Source: Curtobacterium luteum (lineage in GTDB: Bacteria > Actinomycetota > Actinomycetes > Actinomycetales > Microbacteriaceae). Taken from it: 64,000 bases of DNA. The notes below the pieces were generated by a model. That model saw only the letters and a program-made list of their open reading frames with translations. It did no database searches and was not told the origin of the DNA. The stretch is from the NCBI RefSeq assembly GCF_014646995.1, contig NZ_BMOI01000011.1, positions 78,180 through 142,179 on the forward strand, given 5' to 3'. Positions 52,300 through 62,228 of this stretch are shown one piece after another. Position 1 is the stretch's first letter. Every line of letters begins with the position of its first letter. Made by a program: the position numbers and the translations under genes.

Positions 52300-53808
52300 T
52301 CACCAGCGAGCGACCGCGCCCACGCCTCCGAGCACCGACCGGGTCTTCGTCTCGACCTCGTCCGCCTCGTCCGCGGGGACCAACGACCACGTCACGGCCC
52401 CGCCAGCGCCGAGCGTCCGCGACACCACACGCCCGTCCTCGTCGAGCACCGTCACCAGTGTGCGGATGACCACCGACAGGTCGACAGCACCGCTCGCCGA
52501 GAAGTACCCGACCGCCCCCGAGTAGACCCCGCGCGGCGCCGCCTCGAGCCGGTCCGCGATCGCCGTGGCGCTGCTCTTCGGCGCTCCCGTCATCGACCCG
52601 GGTGGGAAGGCCGCACGGACCGTCGCGGCACGCGAGGCGCCGACCGGCAGCACCGCGGAGACCGTCGAGACGAGCTGGTGCACGCTCGCGTAGGTCTCCA
52701 CCGCGCACAGCCGGTCGACGTGCACGGACCCCGGCACCGCGGTGCGCAGCAGGTCGTTCCGCAGCAGGTCGACGATCATCACGTTCTCGGCGCGGTCCTT
52801 CGCGCTCGTGGTGAGGTCCGCCCGCGCCGCCGCGTCCGCCTCCGGGTCCGCGACGCGCCGACGGGTGCCCTTGATCGGTTCCGCGGTGACCACGCCGTCC
52901 GCCGTGATCCGCAGGAACCGCTCCGGCGAACGGCTGGCCACGCGGAGCGCACCGAGGCGGAGGTAGGCCCCGAACGGGACCGGGTCCGCGGCGCGCAACC
53001 GGAGGTACTCGGCGAGGTGGGCGTCCGTGCCGGGGGCGACCCCTGCCTCCAGGCCGGGTACCGCGAAGGCGGTGGTGAGGCAGACCTGGAAGGCGTTGCC
53101 CTCGCGGATCTCGCCGCGACACGCCTCGACTGCAGCCTCGTAGGCGGCGCGCGAGACGCGTCCTGCCGCGGCGACGGCCGGGAGGCCCGGGGGCGCCTCC
53201 GCCACGTCGGCACGCGTCGGCGGGACGGTCACCTCCTCGAGCCAGGCCCGGTTGGCCGCGCTGGCCGCGGGCTCCGCGTCCACGACGAGGGCGAGCGCCC
53301 ACGCGCCGCCGTCCGGTCCCACCACCACCGCACGGTCGACGAACCGGAGGTCCGCGTCCGCGTGGCCGTCGGCGGTCCGGTCGGGCCCGCCCGACTCGCG
53401 TCCGAGCTCGTAGCCGAGGAATCCGACCCAGCCGAGGGCGAAGCCGCACCCCCGGACCGGTTCCGGGAGGCGGGGCGTCCGCGCGAGCAGGTCGTCGAGG
53501 ACCGCGAACGCGGGAGCGTCCGAGCTCCGGTCCGACCCGAACCACGCCCGCGACGCCGCGGACACGTCGACCCGGGCCCGTCGCCGTTCGTGCCGGAGGC
53601 GGGCCGCGAAGGGACCGTCGGTGCAGGCCAGCACGGACCACGCCGCCCGGGCCCGCGCGGTGTCGGGGGTACCGTCGGGCAGCCCGGAGTCGAGCCAGAC
53701 GACGTCCTCGGTGCCGTCGGCGAGTGCGGCGAGGTCCGGCGAGCCGGGGAGCCGCCGGACCTCGACGCGGGGTCGTTCGGCGTCGGTCAGACCGCTGCGA
53801 TCGTCCAT
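52300..53808 (-). CDS. pabB: Aminodeoxychorismate synthase component I / chorismate-binding protein
   Basis: 502 residues of the anthranilate synthase/PabB family; with a glutaminase subunit it turns chorismate into 4-amino-4-deoxychorismate for folate. The key Lys is in AEPIKGTRRR (the PIKGT signature of PabB), followed by ENVMIVDLLRNDL, VETYASVHQLVSTVSA and PPGSMTGAPKSSA. No PabA-type glutaminase gene is nearby. The ATG at 53808 lies 22 bases inside the aldose epimerase gene. The family A core GGCCTGGAGGC occurs within it, encoding G-L-E-A. Confidence 0.88.
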   Translation of the reverse strand: MDDRSGLTDAERPRVEVRRLPGSPDLAALADGTEDVVWLDSGLPDGTPDTARARAAWSVLACTDGPFAARLRHERRRARVDVSAASRAWFGSDRSSDAPAFAVLDDLLARTPRLPEPVRGCGFALGWVGFLGYELGRESGGPDRTADGHADADLRFVDRAVVVGPDGGAWALALVVDAEPAASAANRAWLEEVTVPPTRADVAEAPPGLPAVAAAGRVSRAAYEAAVEACRGEIREGNAFQVCLTTAFAVPGLEAGVAPGTDAHLAEYLRLRAADPVPFGAYLRLGALRVASRSPERFLRITADGVVTAEPIKGTRRRVADPEADAAARADLTTSAKDRAENVMIVDLLRNDLLRTAVPGSVHVDRLCAVETYASVHQLVSTVSAVLPVGASRAATVRAAFPPGSMTGAPKSSATAIADRLEAAPRGVYSGAVGYFSASGAVDLSVVIRTLVTVLDEDGRVVSRTLGAGGAVTWSLVPADEADEVETKTRSVLGGVGAVARW

Positions 53809-54725
53809 GCTGCGGTGTGTGCGGCACCCGGTTCGAGGACGACGAGTCCCCGGTCGGCGCCGGTGTTGAACGCGTCCGGCGCGCACGTCATCGGCTCGAC
53901 GGCGAGGCCGGTGCGGTGGTACTCGGCCACGACGTGGTCGGCGGTGTGCACCTGGACCCAGCCGCACTCGGTGCCGAAGGTCACCCGGACGCCGTGGCCG
54001 TCGGCGGCGACCACGTCGATCGCCGCGGTGCCGTCCGCGTCACGGTCGAAGCCGGTGAACGCGTGGTCGACGAAGCGCGGGCCGATGACGGTGGGCGCAC
54101 GCAGGTCGAACTCGTCGTGCACGGGCACCAGGGCCGTCGGGATGAGCCGGTCCGGCGTGACCTCGAGGACCTCGGCGGCGGGCAGCGTCAGCGTCCAGTC
54201 GTCGACCGTGCCGGGGCCGGCGACGAGGTACGGGTGCGGGCCGGTCCCCCAGGGCGCACGCGCGGGTCCGGTGTTCCGACCGGTGACCGCGGTGTGCAGC
54301 CCCGTACCGTCGACGCGGTACTCGACCGTGACGACGACGCGGAACGGGTACCCGGCCTGCGCGGCGATCGTCGTGGTGAGGACCGCACGATCGGACTCGT
54401 GCGCCTCGACCGCGAAGTCGGTCCAGCCGACGAGCCCGTGCAGCGCGTGCTGGCGGGTCGGCTCGGTGAGCGCGAGCTCGTGGTCGGTGCCGTCGAAGGC
54501 GTACCGGCCGTCCACCACCCGGTTCGGCCACGGCGCGAGCACCGCGCCGCGGAACACCGGCCGGACCTCGTCGGCCGCGAAGGGGACCACGAGGTCCCGG
54601 CCGTCGTGGCGCAGCGAGCGGAGCGTGGCGCCCACCGTGGCGATCTCGGCGGTGTACCCGTCGGCGGCGATCGTCAGCTGCGATCCGGACAGCGGGGCAC
54701 CCTCGCCCACGTGCTCAGCACTCAT
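53787..54725 (-). CDS. Aldose 1-epimerase family protein
   Basis: 312 residues with the beta-sandwich fold of galactose mutarotases, which interconvert alpha and beta sugar anomers. LAPWPNRVVDGRYAF (active-site Arg), QHALHGLVGWTDF (catalytic His) and WGTGPHPYLVAG (second His) are seen; the catalytic Glu is probably in TGLAVEPMTCAPDAFN. The sugar is not defined. It overlaps pabB by 22 bases and is divergent from the surface protein gene. Confidence 0.9.
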   Translation of the reverse strand: MSAEHVGEGAPLSGSQLTIAADGYTAEIATVGATLRSLRHDGRDLVVPFAADEVRPVFRGAVLAPWPNRVVDGRYAFDGTDHELALTEPTRQHALHGLVGWTDFAVEAHESDRAVLTTTIAAQAGYPFRVVVTVEYRVDGTGLHTAVTGRNTGPARAPWGTGPHPYLVAGPGTVDDWTLTLPAAEVLEVTPDRLIPTALVPVHDEFDLRAPTVIGPRFVDHAFTGFDRDADGTAAIDVVAADGHGVRVTFGTECGWVQVHTADHVVAEYHRTGLAVEPMTCAPDAFNTGADRGLVVLEPGAAHTAAWTIAAV

Positions 54726-54894
54726 GTGCTCAGCGTACCGACCCTCGGGAGGCCGCCTGTTCCGCGTCGGGAGATCGACGGCAACGAGTCCGCAACGTCA
54801 CGCGTCATGTCTTCACATGAGATATGTTGCAGATCAGCTCGACGCCGCGCTGGAACGGCGCGGGCGAGCTGTTCGATCCACAGATGGAGACCCC

Positions 54895-57800
54895 ATGCGC
54901 ACACGCACGCCCTTCCGGGCTGCCCTCGCGACGACCGCGTTCGCCGCCGTCGTCGCGAGCTCGCTCGTGTCCGGTTCGACCGCACTGGCAGGGCCTGAGC
55001 CCGACCCGGCGACGGCGACCGCCACGGCGACACCGACCGCGACGGCGGCACCGACCACGACGGCGACGGCGACGGCTCGGCCGACGCCCCAGCCCACGCC
55101 CTCGCCCGTGCCCACTGCCGAGCGGTCGGAGCGGGCTGCCCCGACCCCGGCCGCGGGCACCGCGTCCGCGGTCGCCCTGGCGGTCGAGGTCGCGAAGGAC
55201 GGGAACGGTTCGTTCTCGCGGACCGACGAGCCCGGCGGCGACACGAGCGACGCGAACGGCATCGTCCGCACCCTCGACGCCATCACGTACCGCGTCACCG
55301 TCAGCAGCAACGACGGGGACAGCGAGAACGAGCGCTTCACCCTCACCGCTCCGACCGGAACGTCCTGGGCGACGCTCCCCCGCGCCTGCACCGGCGTCGG
55401 CAGCGGCATCAGCGGCCAGACCCTGACCTGCAACCTGGGCAGGGTCGCCGAAGGCCGGGCCATCGCCACATCGGTCGTGCTCGACGTCTCGGGCGACCTC
55501 AGGAACGGTGACAGCATCGCCGTCGACGCAACCGCGACCGCCGACAACGCCGCCAACGGCCACGTCGAGGCCGCCTCCCCCACCACCACCGTCTCAGCCG
55601 CGGCCCGCTACAACCTCAGCAAGCGCACGCTGAACAGTGTCTTCAGCTCGGGCGTGGTCGGTCCGGACGGCACAACCGAGGGCATCCAGATCACCTACCC
55701 GATCACCGTCGACTGGCAGCCGCTCGAGCCTGGGCAGGGACTCCTCGGCTTCGAGAAGAGCGACGGCACCATGCGCTTCCGCGACGACCTCTCGCAGATC
55801 GCCGGGGACCTCCCGTCGGGCGCCGTGCTCTGGAGCCGACGAGGGGCGTGCCAGGTCCACGGCACTGCGGGTGGCAACACGTTCGCAGGTCTCCCCCGTG
55901 GGACGGGTGGCGGTGCGACCGGCGTCACCGACTCCGGTGAACTGACCTGTACGCAGGACGCGCCGGGTGGGGACGTCGACGTGACCTTCACCGGCGTCGT
56001 CACCGATCCCACGCACCTCCCGACGAAGGGCATCGACGGCGGCGCCCTCACCGCGCCGGACAGGGCGTACTTCGCCGTCGGCGTCATCAGCTTCTGGATG
56101 CCGAACCTGCCCGAGGGCGCCAGTGTCCTCTCGACCAACACCTTCACGCCGCTCGAGACCACGTCCGTCAGCGGCGCCGCCAACTTCGCGGGGAGCACCG
56201 AACCCCTCGCCGACAACTCCTCGATGCGGAACCTCGACAACATCGCGCGTGGCAGTGGGAGCAAGCAGGTCTTCCAGATCGACGCCGCTGGCGAGCAGGT
56301 GACCGGCTCGGCGAAGAAGGGCGACCCCTGGGTGGCCCCCGGCCAGGTGCTGCGCAGTCTGGTCTTCGGGAACAACACCACTGTCAGCAACCGCCGGTAC
56401 ACCGTCTGCGACACCTTCGACCGCAGCACCCAGACACTGACGAAGGTGGGCGGCGTCTACGCGTCCGCCTCCAACGCGAGCAACCTCTCCGTGCAGTACG
56501 CCGCGTTCGACATGACGAGTCCGATGGCCGGTCGCGACGCGACGTGCGACGACGAGGACGGCCCCTGGTACAGCACGCCCGCACAGGTGCCCGGTGGCCC
56601 CGCGGCGGTGGGAGCGGTCCGGGCCTCGGGGGACGTCCGGGGCGGGCAGAGCATCCTCCTGCAGACCCACACGCGGGTGCGAGCGGTGCCGGACGGCACC
56701 CGCGTCCACGACTTCGGCCACGTCAAGCTGGGCGCCGGGCCCTGGGTCCACGACCGCAACGACCCGACCGTCGGTGCCGGCGCCTACGCCGACAGCGTCC
56801 TCGTCACCGAGAACCTCGTGCGCGTCGGCAAGAAGATCGTCGACACGGGACACGACGCGACCGACACCCCGGACGAGACCACGATCGTGTCTGCTGGTGA
56901 CACGGTGACCTACGCGCTCTACCCGTCGCTGAGCGACCGAGGCGTCAGCGACCGGAGAACGGACGTCACCGTCCAGGACGTCCTGCCCGTGAACACCTCG
57001 TACGTTCCCGGCAGCGCGTCCCGCTCGCCCGACCTGGACACCGTGGTCGCCGAGGACGGAACCACCCGTGAACGGCTGACCTGGACGGTCGAGGACGTCC
57101 ACCCGAACACCACGATCGACGCGATCACCTACGACGCGCGGGTCTCGAAGCTCACGCCGAGCGGGACGCTCACGAACGGGGTCGTGGTCTCGTCACCGTC
57201 CGACAGCTCGGGTGAGGAGGAACGTTCCGCGGAGCGGTCCGTGAGGGTCGTCTCGTCCGGCGGTGTCGGTGCCGAGAAGGCTGCCGTGCACCCCGTCGTC
57301 GTGACCGGCGACGACCTCGAGTGGACCCTCGGGTACACGAACGTCGACGCCACGCCGATCGAGGCCGCCGACCTCATCGACGTGCTCCCCTACCCCGGCG
57401 ATGCGCGCGGGTCGGACTTCCACGGCACCGCGGTCCTCGCCGCCCCGGTGGACGTCGATGCCGCGAACGGTGAGACCGTCCGGTACACCGCCGCCGCCCC
57501 CGGCACGGTCTCGATCGACGGCAGCCACCCGTCGAACCAGGCCGGCGGCACGACCCGCTGGTGCTCCGCGAGCGAGTTCGGCACGGACGGCTGCCCCGCG
57601 GACCTGGCCGCGGCGACCGCGTTCCGTCTCCAGCGCAGCGAGCCGATCCCCGTCGGTGCGACCGTGGAACGCGCTGTCACGCTGCACACCGACGGGCAAC
57701 GGCACGGCGACCGGTACGTGAACCGCTTCGGTCTCCGCGCCTCGAACCTGCCGCTGCCCGTGCAGTCGAACGCGGCCACCATCCGCGTCGTTGCGGGCTC

Positions 57801-58485
57801 CGTCGGCGACACCGTCTGGCTCGATGCGAACGGCAACGGCCTGCAGGACGACGAGCGGACGCTGCCCGGCGTCCGTGCCCGGCTCACCGGCACCGACGAC
57901 CGCGGACAGGATGTCGACCGGACCACGACGACCGACACCGACGGAAGGTACGTCTTCGACGAACTCCGCCCCGGGGACTACACGGTGCGGTGGATCGCTC
58001 CGGACGGCGACCACTTCACCGTGGCGCGCGTCGGAGACGATCGGGACGCGGACTCCGATGCCGACGCCGACGGGGTCTCCGACTCGGTGACGCTGCGGAA
58101 GGAGGTCGACGACGAGGACCGGTTCGACGGGGTGACCCGGACGACAGCGCTCGACGCAGGTCTCGTCGAGGACGACGCCCCGGTGGACCCCACGGATCCG
58201 GGTGATCCCGCCGGTCCGGTCACGCCGGGGACGCCGGAACCGCCGACCGACGCGTCCGGCGCACCGGAGCCGGACCCGGGCTCGACGCCAGACACCCACG
58301 CTCCCGTGCACGGGACGCCCCCGGTGGCGTCCGATGCCCGGGACCGACTCGCCTTCACCGGTACGGAGGGCGTCTCCGTCCTCGTGGCGACCGCGCTGCT
58401 GCTCCTGCTCGCGGGGTGCGCAGTGTCCACCGTCCGCCGCCGCGCTGCACGGGGCCGCGGAGGGGTACCGGGACCGCTGCGCTGA
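54895..58485 (+). CDS. Large LPXTG-like surface protein with DUF11-like and SdrD B-like domains
   Basis: A 1196-residue cell-surface protein. A signal peptide (ALATTAFAAVVASSLVSGST, cleavage near ALA-GP, residue 33) is followed by a Thr/Ala/Pro stalk (TATATATPTATAAPTTTATA), several beta-sandwich repeats of the conserved-repeat/DUF11 type (DTVTYALYPSLSDRG; VQDVLPVNTSYVPGSASRSP; DDLEWTLGYTNVDATPIEAA), and an SdrD B-like domain near residues 968-1040 (VWLDANGNGLQDDERTLPGV; GRYVFDELRPGDYTVRW). The end has a Pro/Asp-rich wall region, the sorting-like motif LAFTG, a membrane helix and an Arg-rich tail. It probably acts in adhesion. GGAGA precedes the ATG. No sortase gene is in the window. Confidence 0.85.
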   Translation: MRTRTPFRAALATTAFAAVVASSLVSGSTALAGPEPDPATATATATPTATAAPTTTATATARPTPQPTPSPVPTAERSERAAPTPAAGTASAVALAVEVAKDGNGSFSRTDEPGGDTSDANGIVRTLDAITYRVTVSSNDGDSENERFTLTAPTGTSWATLPRACTGVGSGISGQTLTCNLGRVAEGRAIATSVVLDVSGDLRNGDSIAVDATATADNAANGHVEAASPTTTVSAAARYNLSKRTLNSVFSSGVVGPDGTTEGIQITYPITVDWQPLEPGQGLLGFEKSDGTMRFRDDLSQIAGDLPSGAVLWSRRGACQVHGTAGGNTFAGLPRGTGGGATGVTDSGELTCTQDAPGGDVDVTFTGVVTDPTHLPTKGIDGGALTAPDRAYFAVGVISFWMPNLPEGASVLSTNTFTPLETTSVSGAANFAGSTEPLADNSSMRNLDNIARGSGSKQVFQIDAAGEQVTGSAKKGDPWVAPGQVLRSLVFGNNTTVSNRRYTVCDTFDRSTQTLTKVGGVYASASNASNLSVQYAAFDMTSPMAGRDATCDDEDGPWYSTPAQVPGGPAAVGAVRASGDVRGGQSILLQTHTRVRAVPDGTRVHDFGHVKLGAGPWVHDRNDPTVGAGAYADSVLVTENLVRVGKKIVDTGHDATDTPDETTIVSAGDTVTYALYPSLSDRGVSDRRTDVTVQDVLPVNTSYVPGSASRSPDLDTVVAEDGTTRERLTWTVEDVHPNTTIDAITYDARVSKLTPSGTLTNGVVVSSPSDSSGEEERSAERSVRVVSSGGVGAEKAAVHPVVVTGDDLEWTLGYTNVDATPIEAADLIDVLPYPGDARGSDFHGTAVLAAPVDVDAANGETVRYTAAAPGTVSIDGSHPSNQAGGTTRWCSASEFGTDGCPADLAAATAFRLQRSEPIPVGATVERAVTLHTDGQRHGDRYVNRFGLRASNLPLPVQSNAATIRVVAGSVGDTVWLDANGNGLQDDERTLPGVRARLTGTDDRGQDVDRTTTTDTDGRYVFDELRPGDYTVRWIAPDGDHFTVARVGDDRDADSDADADGVSDSVTLRKEVDDEDRFDGVTRTTALDAGLVEDDAPVDPTDPGDPAGPVTPGTPEPPTDASGAPEPDPGSTPDTHAPVHGTPPVASDARDRLAFTGTEGVSVLVATALLLLLAGCAVSTVRRRAARGRGGVPGPLR

Positions 58486-58497
58486 TCACGCTCGGGA

Positions 58498-58534
58498 CGG
58501 CGGCAGGTGGGACAGGAGGTCCCACCTGCCGCCG
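58498..58534. terminator. Terminator-like hairpin after the surface protein gene
   Basis: A 16-bp perfect stem (CGGCGGCAGGTGGGAC) with the loop AGGAG, 13 bases beyond the stop at 58485. There is no T-run. Confidence 0.7.
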
Positions 58535-58631
58535 CCCCACACCGCGGAGCGCGCCGGAGCGGCCGCGGTCAGCGATGACATCTGCCCGCGCACACGGCAG
58601 ACTGGTGGTACATCGTCATGAGGAGTATCTG

Positions 58632-59291
58632 ATGCCAGTACCGCAGACCGCGCCAGCCGAGCGGACCCTGATCCGCGACCGGGTCGCCGACACGATCCGC
58701 AGTGCGATCCTCGACGGCACCCTCGAGGCCGGGGAACGACTCCACGACGACCAGCTGATCGCCTGGCTCGGCGCATCCCGCACCCCGATCCGTGAGGCAC
58801 TCGCGCACCTCGCGGACGAGGGCCTGGTGGAGATGGCCGCGAACCGGTACACCCGCGTCGCGCTTCCCGACCCGGAAGAGGTCCTCGACGCGCTCCACAC
58901 GCTCGGGATCCTCTTCGGCGGCATCATCCGTGTCACCGTCCCCGTCATGACCGACCGCGACGTCACGCGAACCGTCGTCCGACTCGACAGCGAGCTCGAA
59001 CGTCTCCGCGAGGGCGGGACCGCCAGGGTCGTGCTCACCCTGGACGGCGCGTACAACGCATGGTTGCGCCTCTGCCCGAACCAGATCCTCGTCGACACCG
59101 TCAGCCGCGTGATCAGCGGATTGGCGTTCAAGCTCCGCGTCGACTCGGTCGGCGAGTTGATCCCGTCCGAACACCTCATCGAGCTCTACCCCGTCTTCCG
59201 CGATGCGATCATCGAGCGCGACCCCGTGGCCGCCGAGCTCGCGATCGAAGCCATCCACATGGTGGACCGGACGGCGAAGACGATCGACTGA
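58632..59291 (+). CDS. GntR family transcriptional regulator (FCD-type)
   Basis: 219 residues. The N-terminal winged helix (about residues 12-75: RDRVADTIRSAILDGTLEAG; LGASRTPIREALAHLADEGL) is typical of GntR. The C-terminal helical domain (about 85-215) is of FadR/FCD-like size and ends SEHLIELYPVFRDAIIERDP, but a full set of metal-binding His was not identified. The effector is unknown. AGGAG lies 7 bases before the ATG, and TGGTACATC about 20 bases upstream may be the -10. No metabolic target gene is adjacent. Confidence 0.88.
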   Translation: MPVPQTAPAERTLIRDRVADTIRSAILDGTLEAGERLHDDQLIAWLGASRTPIREALAHLADEGLVEMAANRYTRVALPDPEEVLDALHTLGILFGGIIRVTVPVMTDRDVTRTVVRLDSELERLREGGTARVVLTLDGAYNAWLRLCPNQILVDTVSRVISGLAFKLRVDSVGELIPSEHLIELYPVFRDAIIERDPVAAELAIEAIHMVDRTAKTID

Positions 59292-59341
59292 CCAACCAGG
59301 CCATGCCCCCCCCCCGAACACGAGCGCCGGGCCCGGAAACA

Positions 59342-59379
59342 CGAAAACCCCGTTCCTCTTGCGAGGAACGGGGTTTTCG
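59342..59379 (-). terminator. Rho-independent terminator of the tRNA-Ala gene
   Basis: A perfect 17-bp stem with the loop TTGC (GCAA on the minus strand). On the minus strand the stem ends in GGGGTTTT, followed by CGTGTTT. It lies 17 bases beyond the 3' end of the tRNA and could also end the GntR transcript. Confidence 0.85.
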
Positions 59380-59395
59380 GCGGACGGTGCTTCGG

Positions 59396-59468
59396 TGGAT
59401 CTGAGGGGACTCGAACCCCTGACCCCCTGCATGCCATGCAGGTGCGCTACCAGCTGCGCCACAGACCC
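59396..59468 (-). tRNA. tRNA-Ala (anticodon GGC)
   Basis: 73 bases from GGGTCTG to the discriminator A; CCA is not encoded. The acceptor stem pairs GGGTCTG with CAGATCC (one G-U). The D arm contains GCGCAGCTGGTAGCGC, the anticodon stem CCTGC/GCAGG encloses ATGGCAT, whose middle is GGC, and the T arm contains GGTTCGAGTCC. It reads the alanine codon GCC. Confidence 0.95.
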
Positions 59469-59591
59469 GTTGGGTGTTGCTGACCCATTCGGTGTTGCTT
59501 CGTGCCTTCGGTTCCCCGGAGGCACCATAGAAGCGTACACCATGCGAACGCCCGGCAACGAAATCGCGATCGCTGCCCGGGCGCGTCGCAC

Positions 59592-59963
59592 TCAGCCCTG
59601 CTCGACCGGCAGTTCCAGCGGGATCGTCGGGCAGTCAGCCCAGAGCCGCTCGAGTGAGTAGTACTGGCGGTCTTCCTCGTGGAAGACGTGCACGACGATG
59701 TCGCCGAAGTCGATGAGCACCCAGCGTCCCTCGGTCCGACCCTCACGGCGCAGCGGCTTCGCGCCGGCCTCGATCAGTCGTTCCTCGACCTCGTCGGCGA
59801 TCGACAGGACGTTGCGCTCGTTCCGACCGGTGGCCAGGAGGAAAACGTCCGTCAGCTGGAGCGGCCCGGTCACGTCGAGAGCGACGAGGTCCTCGGCCTG
59901 CTTGGCGTCGGCCGCGGTCGCGGCGATCTGCACGAGTTCGAGTGCGCGTGAGGAGGCGGGCAC
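59592..59963 (-). CDS. rsfS: Ribosomal silencing factor RsfS (Iojap)
   Basis: 123 residues. RsfS binds L14 on the 50S subunit and blocks joining with 30S when nutrients are scarce. The family stretches ALDVTGPLQLTDVFLLATGR and RREGRTEGRWVLIDFGDIVV (then HVFHEEDRQYYSLERLW) are complete. The GTG at 59963 has GAAGGA 5 bases upstream. It is next to nadD and one other gene, the usual neighbourhood. Confidence 0.95.
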   Translation of the reverse strand: MPASSRALELVQIAATAADAKQAEDLVALDVTGPLQLTDVFLLATGRNERNVLSIADEVEERLIEAGAKPLRREGRTEGRWVLIDFGDIVVHVFHEEDRQYYSLERLWADCPTIPLELPVEQG

Positions 59964-60085
59964 GCAGGTCCTTCCGGTCGTCGCCCAGCGGGAGCCGGAC
60001 TGTAGGGGTGCCGAGGTGATCGGCCCCTGCATCATAGGTCAGACGTCGGACACCGGCCAGCCGGCCCGGACGTGCTGGATCGGGC

Positions 60086-61621
60086 TCAGCCGAAGGGGTG
60101 GGTGGACAGCAGCGCCACGATGATGACGCCGGCCGCTGCCACGCCCACGGCCGCCGCCGACACCGCGAGCACCATCGGGGTCTTCGACTCCTTGGGCTTC
60201 GCCGCAGCGAGGACGACCTGGCGGGTGGACGTGTGGCTCGACACCGCACGGCTCGCACGGATGGGACTGGCGTCGGTCTCCGGCTGCTCGTCGTGCTGCT
60301 CCAGGAGGCGGTCGACCTCGGCCCCGTCGATCGGTCGGTGCGACCCCGTCGAGGACAGGGACGCCGGCAGATCGATGGAGCCGGTGAGGATGACCTCGCC
60401 CGTGGCGTTGAGCGCGCCCGTCGGGTCCGCGAGGGCGGAGTTCGGGAGCACGATCGCGTTCGGGTTCGTCGCGGCGACGCGGCGGGTGCCGGTCTCCTCG
60501 TCGTGGACCTCGGCGTCGTTCGAGTCGTGGGCGAGGGCGGACCAGTGCCCGGTCGGCGGCTGGAACGCGGTGGTGACGGGCTTCGGCTCCACCGGACGTT
60601 GGAAGGCGGCACCGTCGCCTCCCTGGGCATCCTCGGACCCCACCGGACCGCGTTCGGTCGTCTGGACCGGGACCTCGTTCGTGTCGTCGTCGAGCGAGAG
60701 CGGGAAGACCCCGGGCGTCGACGCGGCGACGGGAGGGAGGGTCGGCGCGAGCGGCGCTCCCGGGTCGTCCCGGTCGGTACGGTCCGGCGTGTCGGTGATC
60801 GACTCGGCCGGCTCGTCCCCGACCGCTGCCGCATCGGACTCGGCGTCGTGCGGCGCCCACGTCGACCGGTGGCGACGGGGCTCCTCGGCGTGCGCGACGG
60901 CTTCGTCGAGGGGCTCGACCGCGTCCGGCGAACCGTCCGCCTCGGTGGCCTGCTGCACGAACGCCTCGTCGAGCGTCCCGGCCTCGTGGTCGTCGGACTC
61001 GGACTCGCCGGACTCCGACGTCGCGGCCTCCGGCGTCGGGTGCCCTGCATCGGACGGGACGGAGGCGGGCGCCTGCGGCACGGGAGGAACCGGCCCCGAC
61101 GAGACCGGCACCGACGAGACCGGCACCGACGAGACCGGCACCGACGCTGCCGGCTCGGATACGGACCGGCCGGACGCCGACTGCGCGGAGGTCGGTCGTG
61201 CGGGCGCGGAGGTCGGCGCGAGCGGCTGGTCGTCGTCGAGGGTCGACACCGACCCGATGACGTCCTGCACGGTCCGGTCGGACGACTGGGGCGTCGGGGC
61301 CTGCAGCGGCACGGGCAGCACGGCCTGCACCTCGGCCTCGCGCAGTTGGCGCAGCTGCCGGCGGGTCAGGCCACCTGTCCCGGGCACGATCTCGGTCGCG
61401 GACGCGGGGGGCAGATCGGGCACGGCGGACTGTGCCGCGCCCGACGGGGCGGGCGCGACGTGCGAACCGGGCCGGCGACGGCCCTGCTCCGAACGGTCGG
61501 TGGACGCGGGCGCGACGACGGTGGGCGGAGGTGTCACTGGCTGGCCACCGGCGGCGGCAGCGCGCTCACGCTCACGCGCCTGGCGCCGCGACAGTGGCGG
61601 CTGCGCGTCGGACGAACTCAT
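60086..61621 (-). CDS. Disordered protein with C-terminal membrane anchor
   Basis: 511 residues, no enzyme family. The N-terminus has [16 protein letters not shown] and [17 protein letters not shown], two related basic helices. The middle is long, Pro/Ser/Glu/Asp-rich and probably unstructured, with tandem VPVSS units (15-bp repeats at about 61099-61145). A late ordered patch ([20 protein letters not shown]) precedes a single membrane helix ([20 protein letters not shown]) ten residues from the end. The gene lies between nadD and rsfS in an apparent operon; its ATG overlaps the nadD stop (ATGA). Function unknown. Confidence 0.75.
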   Translation of the reverse strand: MSSSDAQPPLSRRQARERERAAAAGGQPVTPPPTVVAPASTDRSEQGRRRPGSHVAPAPSGAAQSAVPDLPPASATEIVPGTGGLTRRQLRQLREAEVQAVLPVPLQAPTPQSSDRTVQDVIGSVSTLDDDQPLAPTSAPARPTSAQSASGRSVSEPAASVPVSSVPVSSVPVSSGPVPPVPQAPASVPSDAGHPTPEAATSESGESESDDHEAGTLDEAFVQQATEADGSPDAVEPLDEAVAHAEEPRRHRSTWAPHDAESDAAAVGDEPAESITDTPDRTDRDDPGAPLAPTLPPVAASTPGVFPLSLDDDTNEVPVQTTERGPVGSEDAQGGDGAAFQRPVEPKPVTTAFQPPTGHWSALAHDSNDAEVHDEETGTRRVAATNPNAIVLPNSALADPTGALNATGEVILTGSIDLPASLSSTGSHRPIDGAEVDRLLEQHDEQPETDASPIRASRAVSSHTSTRQVVLAAAKPKESKTPMVLAVSAAAVGVAAAGVIIVALLSTHPFG

Positions 61622-62217
61622 GCAACGCTCCGATACAGATGGTGCTTGGAGATGTACTGGACGACCCCGTCAGGGACCAGGTACCAAACGGGGGAACCGC
61701 GTCGGACCCGGTCGCGGCAGTCGGTCGACGAGATCGCCAGCGCCGGGACCTCGAGCAGGCTCACGTCCCGCTCCGGCAACCCGGTGATGCTCAGGGCATG
61801 CCCCGGGCGCGTCACGGCGACGAAGTGCGCCAGGTCCCACAGACCATCATGGTCTTTCCAGTCGAGGATCTGCTGAACGGCGTCTGCGCCCGAGATGAAG
61901 ACCAGTTGTGCGTCCGGCCGTTGTTCGTGCAGGTCGCGCAACGTGTCGACGGTGTACGTCGGGCCCGGACGGTCGATGTCGACGCGACTCACGGTGAACA
62001 TGGGGTTCGACGCCGTCGCGACGACCGTCATGAGGTACCGGTGCTCGGCGTCCGTGACGTCGGACTTCATGTACGGCTGACCGGTGGGGACGAACACCAC
62101 CTCGTCCAGGTCGAAGGCGCGCGCGACCTCGGACGCGGCCACGAGGTGACCGTGGTGGATGGGGTCGAACGTGCCGCCCATCACACCGATGCGCGGGCGC
62201 CCCGAGCTCTCGAGCAT
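61618..62217 (-). CDS. nadD: Nicotinate-nucleotide adenylyltransferase
   Basis: 199 residues. It joins ATP and nicotinate mononucleotide in NAD synthesis. The nucleotidyltransferase motifs [20 protein letters not shown] (G-G-x-F-x-P-x-H-x-G-H) and [13 protein letters not shown] (I-S-S-T-x-x-R) are complete, and YTVDTLRDL and [12 protein letters not shown] fit the family. The gene order nadD - disordered protein - rsfS on the minus strand is typical for the locus. Confidence 0.96.
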   Translation of the reverse strand: MLESSGRPRIGVMGGTFDPIHHGHLVAASEVARAFDLDEVVFVPTGQPYMKSDVTDAEHRYLMTVVATASNPMFTVSRVDIDRPGPTYTVDTLRDLHEQRPDAQLVFISGADAVQQILDWKDHDGLWDLAHFVAVTRPGHALSITGLPERDVSLLEVPALAISSTDCRDRVRRGSPVWYLVPDGVVQYISKHHLYRSVA

Positions 62218-62228
62218 GGAGTGGCGGG

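Noticed and set aside
51244..58485. A continuous open frame of 2413 codons on the plus strand
   Set aside because: The first 1200 codons run antisense to imuB, imuA, pabB and the aldose epimerase. Only from the ATG at 54895, with its Shine-Dalgarno and signal peptide, does the protein look real.
59396..59468. Integration site (att) at the tRNA-Ala gene
   Set aside because: tRNA 3' ends are common attachment sites, but no integrase, direct repeat of the tRNA end, or change of gene content is seen nearby.
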